Source of the DNA: Lysobacteraceae bacterium
Lineage (GTDB): Bacteria; Pseudomonadota; Gammaproteobacteria; Xanthomonadales; Xanthomonadaceae
Assembly: GCA_023954075.1 (NCBI GenBank)
Contig: JAMLIV010000003.1
Coordinates: 62,001-126,000 of the forward strand
Length of the DNA: 64,000 nt
Direction of reading: 5' to 3'
Positions 16,926-25,479 of this stretch are shown piece after piece. The position numbers were made by a program, and so were the translations under genes. The first letter of the stretch is position 1. Every line of letters begins with the position of its first letter. The notes beneath the pieces were generated by a model that did not search any database, had not been told where the DNA came from, and was given only the letters and a program-made list of their open reading frames with translations.

Positions 16926-18302
16926 TCAGGCGACGCGGCTTTCGGCCATTGCGGCCCGCGGCACCTCGTCGGGCAGGCTCTTCTCCGCGCGCACCACGCG
17001 CCAGGCACCCAGCGCCATGCCCGCGGCCACGCCCACGCCGACGAGGAACACCACGTTCGAGCCGAAGCCGGACAGGAGCTTGTGCAGCCACACGAAGGTC
17101 AGGTCGCCGCCGCGGTAGACCACCGTGTCGATCACCGCCTTGGCCTTGTAGCGCGACTCCCGATCGACGCGGGTGTAGAGGGTTTCGCGCGCCGGTTTGG
17201 CGAGAGAGAACTCGCCGGCCCGGGTCATCACCTGCACCACCCAGATCAGCGCCGGCAGCGGCGAGGCGGACAGCACCGCGAAGCCGATCAGGATCGCCAT
17301 CGCCGGGATCAGCAGCAGCGGGGCCACGCCGTAGCGACGCAGCAGCCAGCGCGTCAGGAACACCTGCACGATGATGGTCAAAAGGTTCACGCCCAGGTCG
17401 AGTCCGGCGTAGTAGGTGGTGCGGGTGGCGTCATGCGCCAGATGGCGCGCGATCGCGGCCTGCTCGTTGTAGAGCAGGGTGCCGACGCCCACGCCGAAGA
17501 ACATCAGCATCGCCAGCGCGCGCAGCAGCGGATCGCGCCACACCAGCGCCAGGCCGGCCAGCATCGAACCGCCCATGGCACCCTCGCCGCTGGCGGCCCC
17601 GTGGCGGCGCTCGCGCAGGATCGCCCAAGGGCGCAGCTTGAGGATGCACACCAGGCACAGCGCCAGGAATGCGGCCGACACCAGCAGCAGGTTGGCCACG
17701 CCGACGCGCTCGGCCAGCAGGCGCGTGATGATCGGCCCGGTGAGCGCGCCGATGGTGCCGCCGGCCCCGATGTAGCCGTAAACCTTCTTGGCGTCCTCGT
17801 TGTCGAAGACATCGGCCATGTAGCTCCAGAACACGGTGACGGCAAAGAGGTTGAACACCGCGGTCCAGATGAAGAACAGCGCCCCGCGCCCCGGCAGCTC
17901 GCGCGCGAACGCCCAGTAGAAGAACAGCAGGCAGGCGATGAAGAAGAGGTACACGCCCGGCAGGAACACCCGGCGCGGGAAACGCGAGACCAGGGCACCG
18001 TAGATCGGCTGCGCCAGCACCATTGCGAAGAAGGTGCCGGTGAACAGCACCTGCAGGGTGAAATCCCCGAGGCTGAAGCCGTGGCCCTGCGCCCAGGCGA
18101 TCAGCGCCGGCGGGAAGATCGCCTGCGCATCGGCCGACGCGCCCATGGCATCGCGCACCGGGCGCAGCACGTAGTAGCCGGTCAACAGGCTGAAGAAGTA
18201 GAGCAGCGACCACCACAGCGCCGGCGAGCCGACGCCCAGCGAGGCGATCACGTCCCGCAGTCCGCTGCCGGGACGGGTTCGGTGACGGGTTGGCGTGGTC
18301 AA
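16926..18302 (-). CDS. ATP/ADP-antiporter-like MFS transporter
   Basis: This is a membrane protein of about 458 residues with some twelve hydrophobic segments. The first, LWWSLLYFFSLLTGYYVLRPVRDAMG, carries the YYVLRPVRD signature of the AAA (ATP:ADP antiporter) branch of the major facilitator superfamily. Free-living members are widespread and their substrate is not known. The frame opens with a TTG at 18302; a GTG at 18251 (VIASLGVGSP) is an equally plausible start and would remove 17 residues. No ATG lies near. It is divergent from the GMC oxidoreductase over about 240 bases. Confidence 0.85.
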   Translation of the reverse strand: MTTPTRHRTRPGSGLRDVIASLGVGSPALWWSLLYFFSLLTGYYVLRPVRDAMGASADAQAIFPPALIAWAQGHGFSLGDFTLQVLFTGTFFAMVLAQPIYGALVSRFPRRVFLPGVYLFFIACLLFFYWAFARELPGRGALFFIWTAVFNLFAVTVFWSYMADVFDNEDAKKVYGYIGAGGTIGALTGPIITRLLAERVGVANLLLVSAAFLALCLVCILKLRPWAILRERRHGAASGEGAMGGSMLAGLALVWRDPLLRALAMLMFFGVGVGTLLYNEQAAIARHLAHDATRTTYYAGLDLGVNLLTIIVQVFLTRWLLRRYGVAPLLLIPAMAILIGFAVLSASPLPALIWVVQVMTRAGEFSLAKPARETLYTRVDRESRYKAKAVIDTVVYRGGDLTFVWLHKLLSGFGSNVVFLVGVGVAAGMALGAWRVVRAEKSLPDEVPRAAMAESRVA

Positions 18303-18544
18303 GAGGTGGCGTACTCCGCCGCGGGTGAAGGATCACCGGACCGGCACCGGGGCCGTCCAGCGCGCAAAGTATCCGATGCAGTGCAGCATCGCCAAGCCTT
18401 TTCCCGCCCTTTCGGCTCCGATCGACGGCCCACGTCACGGTTCCGTGGCATCGAAGCACACAAGGCTCCGGTCCGAGCATTTGCTCTATGGCTCCGCAGC
18501 TAGGTTCCATGAGGGGCTGACCGCGCCCTGATTCGGCCGGATGC
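18303..18544. other. Divergent intergenic region
   Basis: This 242-base spacer lies between the divergent transporter and GMC genes. It contains one short palindrome, CGATGC-AGTGCA-GCATCG (18374-18391), which could be an operator. I found no convincing promoter or gene in it. Confidence 0.35.
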
Positions 18545-20125
18545 ATGTACGACTACATCGTGATTGGTGCCGGTTCCGCCGGCTGCGTATTGGCCAATCG
18601 GCTCAGCGCAAACCCCGAGGTCCGCGTACTGCTGCTGGAAGCGGGCGGGCGCGACTGGCACCCGTTCGTGCACATGCCTGCGGGCCTGGCGCGCATTGCG
18701 GGCATGACCTCGATCAACTGGGACTACCAGACCGAGCCGCAGGCCCGGCTCGGCGGACGCCGGCTCTGGTGCCCGCGCGGCAAGCTGCTGGGCGGTTCGA
18801 GCTCGATCAACGCCATGTGCTACATCCGCGGCGTCTCGGGCGATTACGACGCATGGGCCGCGGACGGTGCCACCGGCTGGCAGTGGGACAACGTGCTGCC
18901 CTACTTCCGCAAATCCGAAGGCAATTCGCGCGGCACCGACGCCTTCCACGGCGGCGACGGGCCACTGTCGGTCTCGGACCTGCGCTACGTCAATCCGCTG
19001 ACGCAGGTCTTCGTGGAAGCCGGCCAGCAGGCCGGCCTGCCCTTCAACCCCGATTTCAACGGCGCGCGGCAGGAAGGCGTCGGCCTCTATCAGGTCACCC
19101 AGCGCGACGGCGCGCGCTGCTCCAGCGCGGTGGCCTACCTCGATCCGGCGAAGGCGCGCCCCAACCTCACCGTGCGCACCGGCGCGCAGGTGGCCCGCGT
19201 CCTGTTCCGCAACGGCCGCGCCATCGGCGTGGAATGCCGGCAGGGTGGCCAGACGCTGCGCCTGGAGGCCTCGCGCGAGGTCATCCTGAGCGGCGGCGCG
19301 ATCAATTCGCCCCAGCTGCTGCTGCTTTCCGGCATCGGCCCGGCGGCGCAGCTGCGCCAGCACGGCATCGAGGTGATCCACGACGCGCCCGAGGTCGGTG
19401 CGAACCTGCAGGATCACCTCGACGTGACCACGCTCCAGCACTGCACCAGGCCGATCACCTACGACCGCATCAGCCAGGTCAGGGCCGGCTTCGACTACTT
19501 CCTGCGCGGCCGGCGCGGGCCGGGCACCAGCAACGTGGCCGAAGGCGCGGGCTTCGCGCGCTCGGCGCTGGCACCGGACGATCGCCCCGACATCCAGCTC
19601 CACTTCATCCCGGCCATGATCGACGACCACGGCCGCAATCGCCTGTCCGGCGACGGCTACACCCTGCACGCCTGCCACGTGCGTCCGCACAGCCGCGGGC
19701 GCGTATGGCTCGCCAGCAACCGGCCGGACGACAAGCCGCGCATCGACCCGAACTACCTGGGCGACGCCGAGGGCTTCGATCTCAGGATGATGGTCGAGTG
19801 CGGCAAGCTGTCGCTCGACATCTTCGCGCAGAAGGCGTTCAACCCCTACCGCGGCGCGCCCATCTTTCCCGCAAAAACTCCGCAGACCGAGGCCGAGTGG
19901 GTGCAGTTCGTGAAATCGCGCGCGGAAACCGTCTACCACCCGATCGGCACCTGCCGCATGGGCAGCGACGAGGCGGCCGTGGTCGATCCCGAGCTTCGCG
20001 TGCGCGGGGTGGAGGGACTGCGCGTGATCGATGCCTCGGTGATGCCGAACCTGCCGGGCGGCAATACCAATGCGCCCACGATCATGATCGCCGAGCGCGC
20101 CGCGGACCTGATTCTGGCCGGCTGA
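18545..20125 (+). CDS. GMC-family FAD oxidoreductase (choline dehydrogenase-like)
   Basis: This is a 526-residue glucose-methanol-choline oxidoreductase. The N-terminal FAD-binding motif is [18 protein letters not shown] with the acidic end LLLEAGG. The GMC signature 1 region reads [18 protein letters not shown], signature 2 is [18 protein letters not shown], and the C-terminal catalytic pair lies in [11 protein letters not shown] (His) and [21 protein letters not shown] (Asn). It would oxidise an alcohol to an aldehyde; the substrate is unknown. It begins at ATG 18545 with a GGA-type site just upstream. It stands alone on its strand. Confidence 0.93.
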   Translation: MYDYIVIGAGSAGCVLANRLSANPEVRVLLLEAGGRDWHPFVHMPAGLARIAGMTSINWDYQTEPQARLGGRRLWCPRGKLLGGSSSINAMCYIRGVSGDYDAWAADGATGWQWDNVLPYFRKSEGNSRGTDAFHGGDGPLSVSDLRYVNPLTQVFVEAGQQAGLPFNPDFNGARQEGVGLYQVTQRDGARCSSAVAYLDPAKARPNLTVRTGAQVARVLFRNGRAIGVECRQGGQTLRLEASREVILSGGAINSPQLLLLSGIGPAAQLRQHGIEVIHDAPEVGANLQDHLDVTTLQHCTRPITYDRISQVRAGFDYFLRGRRGPGTSNVAEGAGFARSALAPDDRPDIQLHFIPAMIDDHGRNRLSGDGYTLHACHVRPHSRGRVWLASNRPDDKPRIDPNYLGDAEGFDLRMMVECGKLSLDIFAQKAFNPYRGAPIFPAKTPQTEAEWVQFVKSRAETVYHPIGTCRMGSDEAAVVDPELRVRGVEGLRVIDASVMPNLPGGNTNAPTIMIAERAADLILAG

Positions 20126-20165
20126 CGGCGGCGCGGCGTTGTCTCCGACGCGCACTGCCCCGGAT

Positions 20166-20215
20166 TTGCCAATCGCCCCGCCGCAAGGCATCATGATGCT
20201 CAATGATTTGATGCC
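20166..20215 (+). promoter_or_regulatory. Promoter and operator of the VapBC-like pair
   Basis: TTGCCA (20166-20171), 17 bases, CATCAT (20189-20194). Overlapping the -10 is a 12-bp perfect palindrome GCATCATGATGC (20188-20199), nested in a longer inverted repeat GGCATCA (20187-20193) ... TGATGCC (20209-20215). Position and form fit an autoregulated toxin-antitoxin operator. Confidence 0.5.
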
Positions 20216-20224
20216 TGACACATC

Positions 20225-20473
20225 ATGCGCACCACGCTCACCCTCGATCCCGACGTGATCGCTCTGCTCAAGCAGGCGACGCACGCGCAGCAGCGCCCCT
20301 TCAAGCAGGTCGTCAACGACGCCCTGCGCAAGGGTCTGTCCGCCCCGGGCAAGCCGGCTCCCTTCGTGCAGAAGTCCTATCCGATGGGCCGCCCGCGCGT
20401 GGACCTGACCAAGGCGCTCGCGCTGGCCGGCGAACTCGACGACCAGAGCACCCTGGCGCGCTACCGCCCGTGA
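20225..20473 (+). CDS. VapB-like antitoxin
   Basis: This is an 82-residue protein starting MRTTLTLDPDVIALLKQAT, a ribbon-helix-helix-like N-terminus typical of VapB antitoxins, followed by a helix (FKQVVNDALRKGL) and a flexible tail (DQSTLARYRP) that would wrap the toxin. It precedes a PIN-domain gene and overlaps it by four bases (GTGA). Nested palindromes just upstream suggest autoregulation. Confidence 0.85.
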   Translation: MRTTLTLDPDVIALLKQATHAQQRPFKQVVNDALRKGLSAPGKPAPFVQKSYPMGRPRVDLTKALALAGELDDQSTLARYRP

Positions 20474-20925
20474 AGATACCCGACCTCAACGTGCTGCTGT
20501 ACGCGGTCAACGCCGATGCGGCGCAGCAGCCCGCCGCAGCGCGCTGGCTGGAAGACGCGCATGACGCGCCCGACGGCATCGGCTATGCCTGGGTCGTGCT
20601 GCTGGGTTTCCTGCGCATCGCCACACGCCCCGGCATCTTTCCGCGCCCGCTCACCATCGATGAGGCCCTGGGGCAAGTCGACGACTGGCTCAACCACCCG
20701 CGCGCCCGCCTCCTTCACCCCACCGAACGCCACGCCGCCGTGCTGGCGCGCCTGCTGATCGGCGCAGGCACGGGCGGCGATCTCGTCACCGACGCCCACC
20801 TCGCCGCGCTTGCCATCGAGCACGGTGCCGAGCTGGGCAGCTTCGACCGCGACTTCGGTCGATTCCCGGGATTGCGCCTGACCGCACTGCAGGCCGGGCG
20901 CGTGCACGACGCCCCGGGCGCGTAA
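20470..20925 (+). CDS. PIN-domain toxin, VapC family
   Basis: This is a 151-residue PIN-domain ribonuclease. The first acidic residue is in IPDLNVLLYAVN, and the later cluster is GGDLVTDAHLAALAIEHGAELGSFDRDFGRF, where the three Asp residues build the Mg-dependent active site. It starts at GTG 20470 overlapping the antitoxin stop. Substrate is probably an RNA; VapC enzymes cut tRNA or rRNA. No mobile-element genes flank the pair. Confidence 0.9.
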   Translation: MKIPDLNVLLYAVNADAAQQPAAARWLEDAHDAPDGIGYAWVVLLGFLRIATRPGIFPRPLTIDEALGQVDDWLNHPRARLLHPTERHAAVLARLLIGAGTGGDLVTDAHLAALAIEHGAELGSFDRDFGRFPGLRLTALQAGRVHDAPGA

Positions 20926-21192
20926 TCCAGCCGCGCGCGACGCTGGCGACCGCCGGCGATCAGGCGTAGCCGGCATCCCCTTGCGCCGAGCCGATGAGCC
21001 GCGCGGCGCGGCGCGGTGGCATCATGGCGATGCCCGGCCCGCCGTCGGCAAACCGCCGCAGCGGGCCCACCCGTTCGATGCGGCGATGCTCGGATCGGAT
21101 GCAGGCCGCGGCTGCGGGATCGCGCGCCGTCGCTGCGCGAAGGATCGAACGCGCCCGCCGCCGTCTTCCAATCCGCCCGCGAGCGCAGGCCC
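20926..21192 (+). other. Spacer upstream of the copper ATPase gene
   Basis: This 267-base GC-rich spacer separates the VapBC-like pair from the CopB-type gene. I see no convincing promoter or metal-regulator box in it. Confidence 0.3.
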
Positions 21193-23265
21193 ATGACTAC
21201 CGACCATCACTCCATCGAACATTCCCGGCCTTCCGGCGATCATTCCCGCCACCACGCGCACGGCGGCGGACACGGCATGGACGAACACGCCGGCCACGAC
21301 AAGCACGCCGGCCACAGCGTGGAAATGTTCCGCGATCGCTTCTGGCTCAGCCTGGCGCTGACGATTCCCGCGCTGGTGTGGGAGCCGATGCTGCAGGACT
21401 GGTTCGGCTACACCGCGCCGCGGTTCCCCGGCTCGCAGTACATCCCCGCGATCTTCGGTGCCGCCGTTTTCCTGTACGGCGGCTGGGTGTTCCTGAAGGG
21501 CGCGTGGGGCGAACTGAAGAATCGCCTGCCCGGAATGATGACGCTGATTTCGCTGGCGATCCTGGTCGCCTTCCTCTACAGCGCGGCGGTGACGCTGGGC
21601 TATCCCGGACACGCGCTGTGGTGGGAGCTGGCGACCCTGGTGACGATCATGCTGCTGGGCCACTGGATCGAGATGCGCTCGATCTTCCAGGCCCAGGGCG
21701 CGCTCAAGGAACTCGCCAAGCTGCTGCCCGACACGGCGCTGCGGATCGTCCATGGCGATGAAGTCGAAGTGGTGCGGGTCGGTGAACTCCACGACGGCGA
21801 CCTGCTGCTGATCCGCCCCGGCGCGGGCATCCCCGCCGACGGCCTGGTGAGAAGCGGCAAAAGCAGCGTCAACGAGGCGATGATCACCGGCGAGTCCAGG
21901 CCGATCGAAAAGCGCGAGGGCGACAAGGTCATCGCCGGCACGGTGAACGCGCAGGGTTCGCTGCGGATCGAAGTCACCGGCACCGGCGACAGCACGGCGC
22001 TGGCCGGGATCATGCGCCTGGTCGCACAGGCGCAGACCTCGCGCTCGCGTGCCCAGGCGCTGGCCGATCGCGCCGCGTTCTGGCTCACCTTGGTCGCCAT
22101 CGGGGCGGCCGTGGTCACCTTCATTGCCTGGCAGGTGGCGGGCGCAACGCTGGATTTCACCATCACCCGCGTGGTGACGGTGCTGGTGATCGCCTGCCCG
22201 CATGCGCTCGGGCTGGCGGTGCCGCTGGTGATCGCGATTTCCACCACCGTCGGCGCGCAGAACGGCCTGCTGGTGCGCGACCGGCGCGGTCTGGAGGAAG
22301 CACGCAACCTCGATATCGTGGTGTTCGACAAGACCGGCACGCTGACCCTGGGTTCGCATCGCGTGGTGTCGATGACGGTCGCGGATGGCGTGACCGGCGA
22401 TGACGCCCTGCGCGTGGCGGCGGCGGCGCAGCGTGACGCCGAACACCCGATCGCCCATGCACTGACCACCAGCGCGAAGGAGCGCGGTCTGGAAATCCCC
22501 GCGTCGTCCGGCTTCGAATCCATGCCCGGCGTCGGCATCCGCGCCGAGGTCGAAGGCCGCACGCTGCACCTGGGCGGGCCCGGCATGCTCAGGCGGCTGG
22601 GCGTGGAACCCAGCGAAAAGATCCAGCAGGCGGCCCGGACTGCGGCCGCCAACGCACAGTCGGCCACCTGGCTGATCGAGGGCGAGCGCGTGCTCGCCGT
22701 GTTCGCCATCGCCGACGCGGTGCGGCCCGAATCGCACGAAGCCGTCGCGCGCCTGCACGCCGCCGGCATCAGGGTCGCCATGCTCACCGGCGACTCGCAG
22801 GCCGTGGCCGAATCGGTGGCGCGGGAGCTGGGCATCGACAGGGTTTTCGCGGAAGTCCTGCCCGAAGACAAGGTCGCCAAGATCGAGGAACTGCAGCGCG
22901 ATGGCAGCAAGGTCGCGATGGTCGGCGACGGCGTCAACGACGCGCCCGCGCTGGTGACCGCCGACGTGGGCGTTGCGATCGGTGCCGGCACCGACGTCGC
23001 GGTGGAAGCCGGCGACGTGGTGCTGGTCCGCTCCGACCCGCGCGACGTGGCGCGCATCGTCGCCCTGAGCCGCGCCAGCTACCGCAAAATGGTGCAGAAC
23101 CTGTGGTGGGCGGCAGGCTACAACATCATCGCGATCCCGCTGGCCGCCGGCGCGCTGGCCTGGGCTGGCATTCTCCTCGACCCGGCCGTGGGCGCGATCC
23201 TGATGTCAGCCAGCACGGTGATCGTGGCGATCAACGCGCAGCTGCTTCGGCGGACGGCGCTGTAG
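21193..23265 (+). CDS. copB: CopB-type copper-exporting P1B ATPase
   Basis: This is a 690-residue P-type ATPase. The N-terminus is His-rich (HHSIEHS, HSRHHAHGGGHG, HAGHDKHAGH), typical of CopB. Core motifs are TGES (ITGES), the CPH transmembrane metal site (VLVIACPHALGLAVPL), DKTGTLT (phosphorylated Asp), EHPIAHAL and MVGDGVNDAPAL. CPH rather than CPC marks the CopB branch, which moves Cu or Ag from the cytoplasm to the periplasm. ATG 21193 is the first sensible start for this N-terminus. The gene is immediately followed by the FNR-box cytochrome gene (182-base gap). Confidence 0.94.
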   Translation: MTTDHHSIEHSRPSGDHSRHHAHGGGHGMDEHAGHDKHAGHSVEMFRDRFWLSLALTIPALVWEPMLQDWFGYTAPRFPGSQYIPAIFGAAVFLYGGWVFLKGAWGELKNRLPGMMTLISLAILVAFLYSAAVTLGYPGHALWWELATLVTIMLLGHWIEMRSIFQAQGALKELAKLLPDTALRIVHGDEVEVVRVGELHDGDLLLIRPGAGIPADGLVRSGKSSVNEAMITGESRPIEKREGDKVIAGTVNAQGSLRIEVTGTGDSTALAGIMRLVAQAQTSRSRAQALADRAAFWLTLVAIGAAVVTFIAWQVAGATLDFTITRVVTVLVIACPHALGLAVPLVIAISTTVGAQNGLLVRDRRGLEEARNLDIVVFDKTGTLTLGSHRVVSMTVADGVTGDDALRVAAAAQRDAEHPIAHALTTSAKERGLEIPASSGFESMPGVGIRAEVEGRTLHLGGPGMLRRLGVEPSEKIQQAARTAAANAQSATWLIEGERVLAVFAIADAVRPESHEAVARLHAAGIRVAMLTGDSQAVAESVARELGIDRVFAEVLPEDKVAKIEELQRDGSKVAMVGDGVNDAPALVTADVGVAIGAGTDVAVEAGDVVLVRSDPRDVARIVALSRASYRKMVQNLWWAAGYNIIAIPLAAGALAWAGILLDPAVGAILMSASTVIVAINAQLLRRTAL

Positions 23266-23374
23266 CCTGCTGCCGTGGCCCGACAAACCGCGCCTGTGCC
23301 CTACTGCAACAGGCCGACGGATGGATCCTTTGCAGCGTCCGCCGCCACCGCATCATCCACGCGATGCGCGCGGT

Positions 23375-23388
23375 TTGATCTCGGTCAA
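23375..23388 (+). promoter_or_regulatory. FNR/ANR-type activator site for the cytochrome-barrel gene
   Basis: TTGAT-CTCG-GTCAA matches the FNR consensus TTGAT-N4-ATCAA in nine of ten positions. It is the centre of a wider 9-bp inverted repeat, GCGGTTTGA (23370-23378) and TCAAACCGC (23385-23393). A -10-like TTTACT (23410-23415) puts the transcription start near 23422, so the site centre (23381.5) would lie near -41, the position of class II FNR activation. Confidence 0.7.
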
Positions 23389-23447
23389 ACCGCCCCGGAC
23401 GTCTTGCAGTTTACTGATCACCGGTTCGCACAAAGGGACTCGAGGCC

Positions 23448-24533
23448 ATGAACATCGTTCGACAATTGCTCGCAATCTGCCTGTGCCTGCAGGTCGGCGC
23501 GGTCGCTGCGGCGGCGGACCAGCCTGCCCGCGGCGAAGCCGTCTACGCCACCTACTGCGTCAGCTGTCACGGTGTGAACGGGCAGCCCGACCTCGACTCG
23601 CCGCTGGTCCAGAGCCTGGAAATCACGCCCGCGAATTTTTCCGACATCCTGTTCAACAGTCGCGAACCGGCGTCGACCTGGAAAGGCGTGATCACCCACG
23701 GTGGGCCGGCGCTCGGCTTTTCCGTCTCGATGCCGCCTTTCGGCGAAACCCTGACCGAAGCCGACATCGATGCCGTGCTCGACTACATCAAGACCGACAT
23801 CGGCGGCACCCACGACTACCCGGACGGCGCGCTCAACCTGTTTCTGCCGGTGCGGACCAAGAAGGCGTTTCCGGAAGACGAGTGGGTGTGGAAGACGCGC
23901 TACAGCGACGTGGACGGCGGCCACTCCTGGAAGAACACGCTGGAGTATGAGTTCCGCATCGGCACGCGCGCACAGGGCGTTCTCGAAGTCAGCCACGAGG
24001 CCAATGGCGACACCTCCCGCTTCAGCGCGTTCGAGCCCGGATTCAAGTACGTCCTCAAGCACGACCGGCAGGCGGGCTTCATCCTCACCGGCGCGGTCCA
24101 GCTTGGCGTACCGCTGAACGGCGACGCGCACTGGCAGCTCCTGCCCTATCTCGCGGTCGGCAAGATCCTCAATGACGATTTCACCTTCCAGGGCAGCGCC
24201 CGGCTGAAGCTGGATCTGGACGACTCCGACATGAGCAGCGCGGAGCTCGCCGGCATCGTGCACTGGACCCACACGCCCTGGCCGCGAAGCGTTTTCCCGG
24301 CGCTGGAAATCGTGGCCGAGGTGCCGTTCGAGCGCGGCATCGGTCCGGCGCGCAAGGAAGCCGTGCAGTGGTCCGCGCTGCCGCAGGCCCGCATCGGCCT
24401 CAACAAGCGCGGCAACATCGCCCTCAACGTCGGTGCGGAACTGCCGCTCAACGACACCCAGCGCTACGACTGGCGCGGCTACGCCTATTTCATCTGGGAC
24501 TTCGCCGACGGCGGTCTTTTCGACGGCTGGTAG
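23448..24533 (+). CDS. Cytochrome c fused to a beta-rich C-terminal domain
   Basis: This is a 361-residue secreted protein. A signal peptide (MNIVRQLLAICLCLQVGAVAAAA) is followed by a single cytochrome c domain with C37-V-S-C40-H41 for haem attachment and a likely axial Met in SMPPFGETLTEAD. After about residue 125 comes a 230-residue domain of alternating hydrophobic strands (VLEVSHEANGDTSRFS, GFILTGAVQLGVPLN, IALNVGAELPL) that ends WDFADGGLFDGW. It looks like a small beta-barrel or outer-membrane-type domain. A possible role in electron transfer or copper handling is inferred from the copper ATPase upstream. FNR-like control suggests expression under low oxygen. Confidence 0.82.
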   Translation: MNIVRQLLAICLCLQVGAVAAAADQPARGEAVYATYCVSCHGVNGQPDLDSPLVQSLEITPANFSDILFNSREPASTWKGVITHGGPALGFSVSMPPFGETLTEADIDAVLDYIKTDIGGTHDYPDGALNLFLPVRTKKAFPEDEWVWKTRYSDVDGGHSWKNTLEYEFRIGTRAQGVLEVSHEANGDTSRFSAFEPGFKYVLKHDRQAGFILTGAVQLGVPLNGDAHWQLLPYLAVGKILNDDFTFQGSARLKLDLDDSDMSSAELAGIVHWTHTPWPRSVFPALEIVAEVPFERGIGPARKEAVQWSALPQARIGLNKRGNIALNVGAELPLNDTQRYDWRGYAYFIWDFADGGLFDGW

Positions 24534-24584
24534 ACGGCAAGGGAACCATCGGGCAAGTCGATTTTTGCGGGTCTATGACGTTCA

Positions 24585-24848
24585 GTGTGGAAGCCGTGGG
24601 GTGCCCGCGCTGAGCGCGGGCTGACGACTGCCTCGCAACGTGGCGATTGCCGTACTTTCGAAGCAGAGCGGTCTCCGGGTCGAAGCCTCCTGGTGGCGAC
24701 TTCGGCCAGCCTTCAGTATCAATGACTTACGACTGTCAAGGATTCGCTCCGCCGGCCTGCGGCCGCCCTTGACTGGAGTAGTCCCAGCCTGTCGGCTGGC
24801 ACGCCAAAGGTCATGGACAGTGTGACCCGGCGGCCACGGTTTCCACAC
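24585..24848. repeat. Possible 264-bp MITE-like or intergenic repeat element
   Basis: The ends form an imperfect inverted repeat: GTGTGGAAGCCGTGG (24585-24599) and CCACGGTTTCCACAC (24834-24848), 14 of 15 matching. Inside are hairpins such as GCCCGCGC-TGA-GCGCGGGC (24603-24621). No transposase is encoded. From memory, similar open frames are annotated as spurious hypotheticals in Xanthomonadaceae, which would fit a dispersed non-coding repeat; this was not checked. Confidence 0.45.
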
Positions 24849-25070
24849 CAAACGGCACTGTCCCGCGCGAACCGCCAGCCTTCGCGCAGCAACTGTCTCC
24901 ATACCTTGCGCACCCCTTACACCTTGCGTCTCTCGTCCCACACCCGGCGCACTTTTGCTTCAGCACGGCACCAAAAAAGTGGGGACCGCGTGCGCGAGTC
25001 ATTTCGACCTGACGGGCACCAAATGGGCACCAGACCCATTTATCGTCTTGGGAAACCGGGCGAGATGCAA

Positions 25071-25098
25071 CAAAAAAACCCCGTGAAATCACGGGGTT
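25071..25098 (-). terminator. Terminator of the tRNA-Val/tRNA-Met transcript
   Basis: A palindrome AACCCCGTGA ... TCACGGGGTT (25077-25098) is followed on the minus strand by a run of seven T (25072-25078 are A on the plus strand). It lies directly after tRNA-Met. Confidence 0.9.
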
Positions 25099-25103
25099 GG
25101 ATA

Positions 25104-25180
25104 TGGTGGCTATGGGTGGACTCGAACCACCGACCCCAGCATTATGAGTGCTGTGCTCTAACCGGCTGAGCTACATAGCC
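25104..25180 (-). tRNA. tRNA-Met (CAT), elongator type
   Basis: The minus strand reads GGCTATGTAGCTCAG at the 5' end, anticodon CAT within CACTCATAATG, TTCGAGTC in the T arm, and an encoded CCA end. It closely resembles elongator tRNA-Met; a tRNA-Ile(CAT) that is lysidine-modified is less likely. Length 77 bases including CCA. Confidence 0.9.
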
Positions 25181-25261
25181 GAATGCGTCGCGCGCTGCGC
25201 TGTTTGTCCGACCGTCTGCGTATCCGGCTGGCATTGCCGGGGCCGTGGTTACGAAGAACGG

Positions 25262-25336
25262 TGGTGGGCGGTACAGGGATCGAACCTGTGACCCCTACCA
25301 TGTCAAGGTAGTGCTCTACCGCTGAGCTAACCGCCC
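25262..25336 (-). tRNA. tRNA-Val (GAC)
   Basis: The minus strand starts GGGCGGTTAGCTCAGCGG, has anticodon GAC in CTTGACATG, T arm GGTTCGATCCC and an encoded CCA. Length 75 bases. It lies upstream of tRNA-Met on the same strand, with 81 bases between them, and the two probably share one transcript. Confidence 0.93.
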
Positions 25337-25382
25337 GGAAGCCGCCCGATCTTTCCGCCATGCGGGCCGATCAGGGCCGCGC

Positions 25383-25411
25383 ATTATGGCATCCGCCACG
25401 GCGGGACTCAA
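25383..25411 (-). promoter_or_regulatory. Promoter of the tRNA transcript
   Basis: On the minus strand: TTGAGT, 17 bases, CATAAT, placed about 45 bases upstream of tRNA-Val. Confidence 0.6.
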
Positions 25412-25479
25412 GATGGGCCGTGCGCCGGTCCAGCCAGGCGCTGCCGGCATCCGGCGGCCGCGCCGGGGCGTCTGTCGAA

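Larger units (their letters stand above)
24534..25103. other. Intergenic stretch with element-like sequence
   Basis: This 570-base gene-free stretch lies between the cytochrome-barrel gene and tRNA-Met. It holds the 24585-24848 inverted-repeat element, a 7-bp hairpin AAATGGG ... CCCATTT at 25021-25041, and the tRNA terminator. Short open frames on both strands lack ribosome binding sites and look like translations of a repeat, not genes. Confidence 0.6.

Noticed and set aside
20225..20925. VapBC-like pair considered as part of a mobile island
   Set aside because: No integrase, transposase or direct repeats lie nearby, and base composition matches the surroundings.
24582..24941. Minus-strand frame of 119 codons and other short frames in 24.5-25.0 kb
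   Set aside because: No ribosome binding site; the sequence lies over the inverted-repeat element and looks like translated non-coding repeat.
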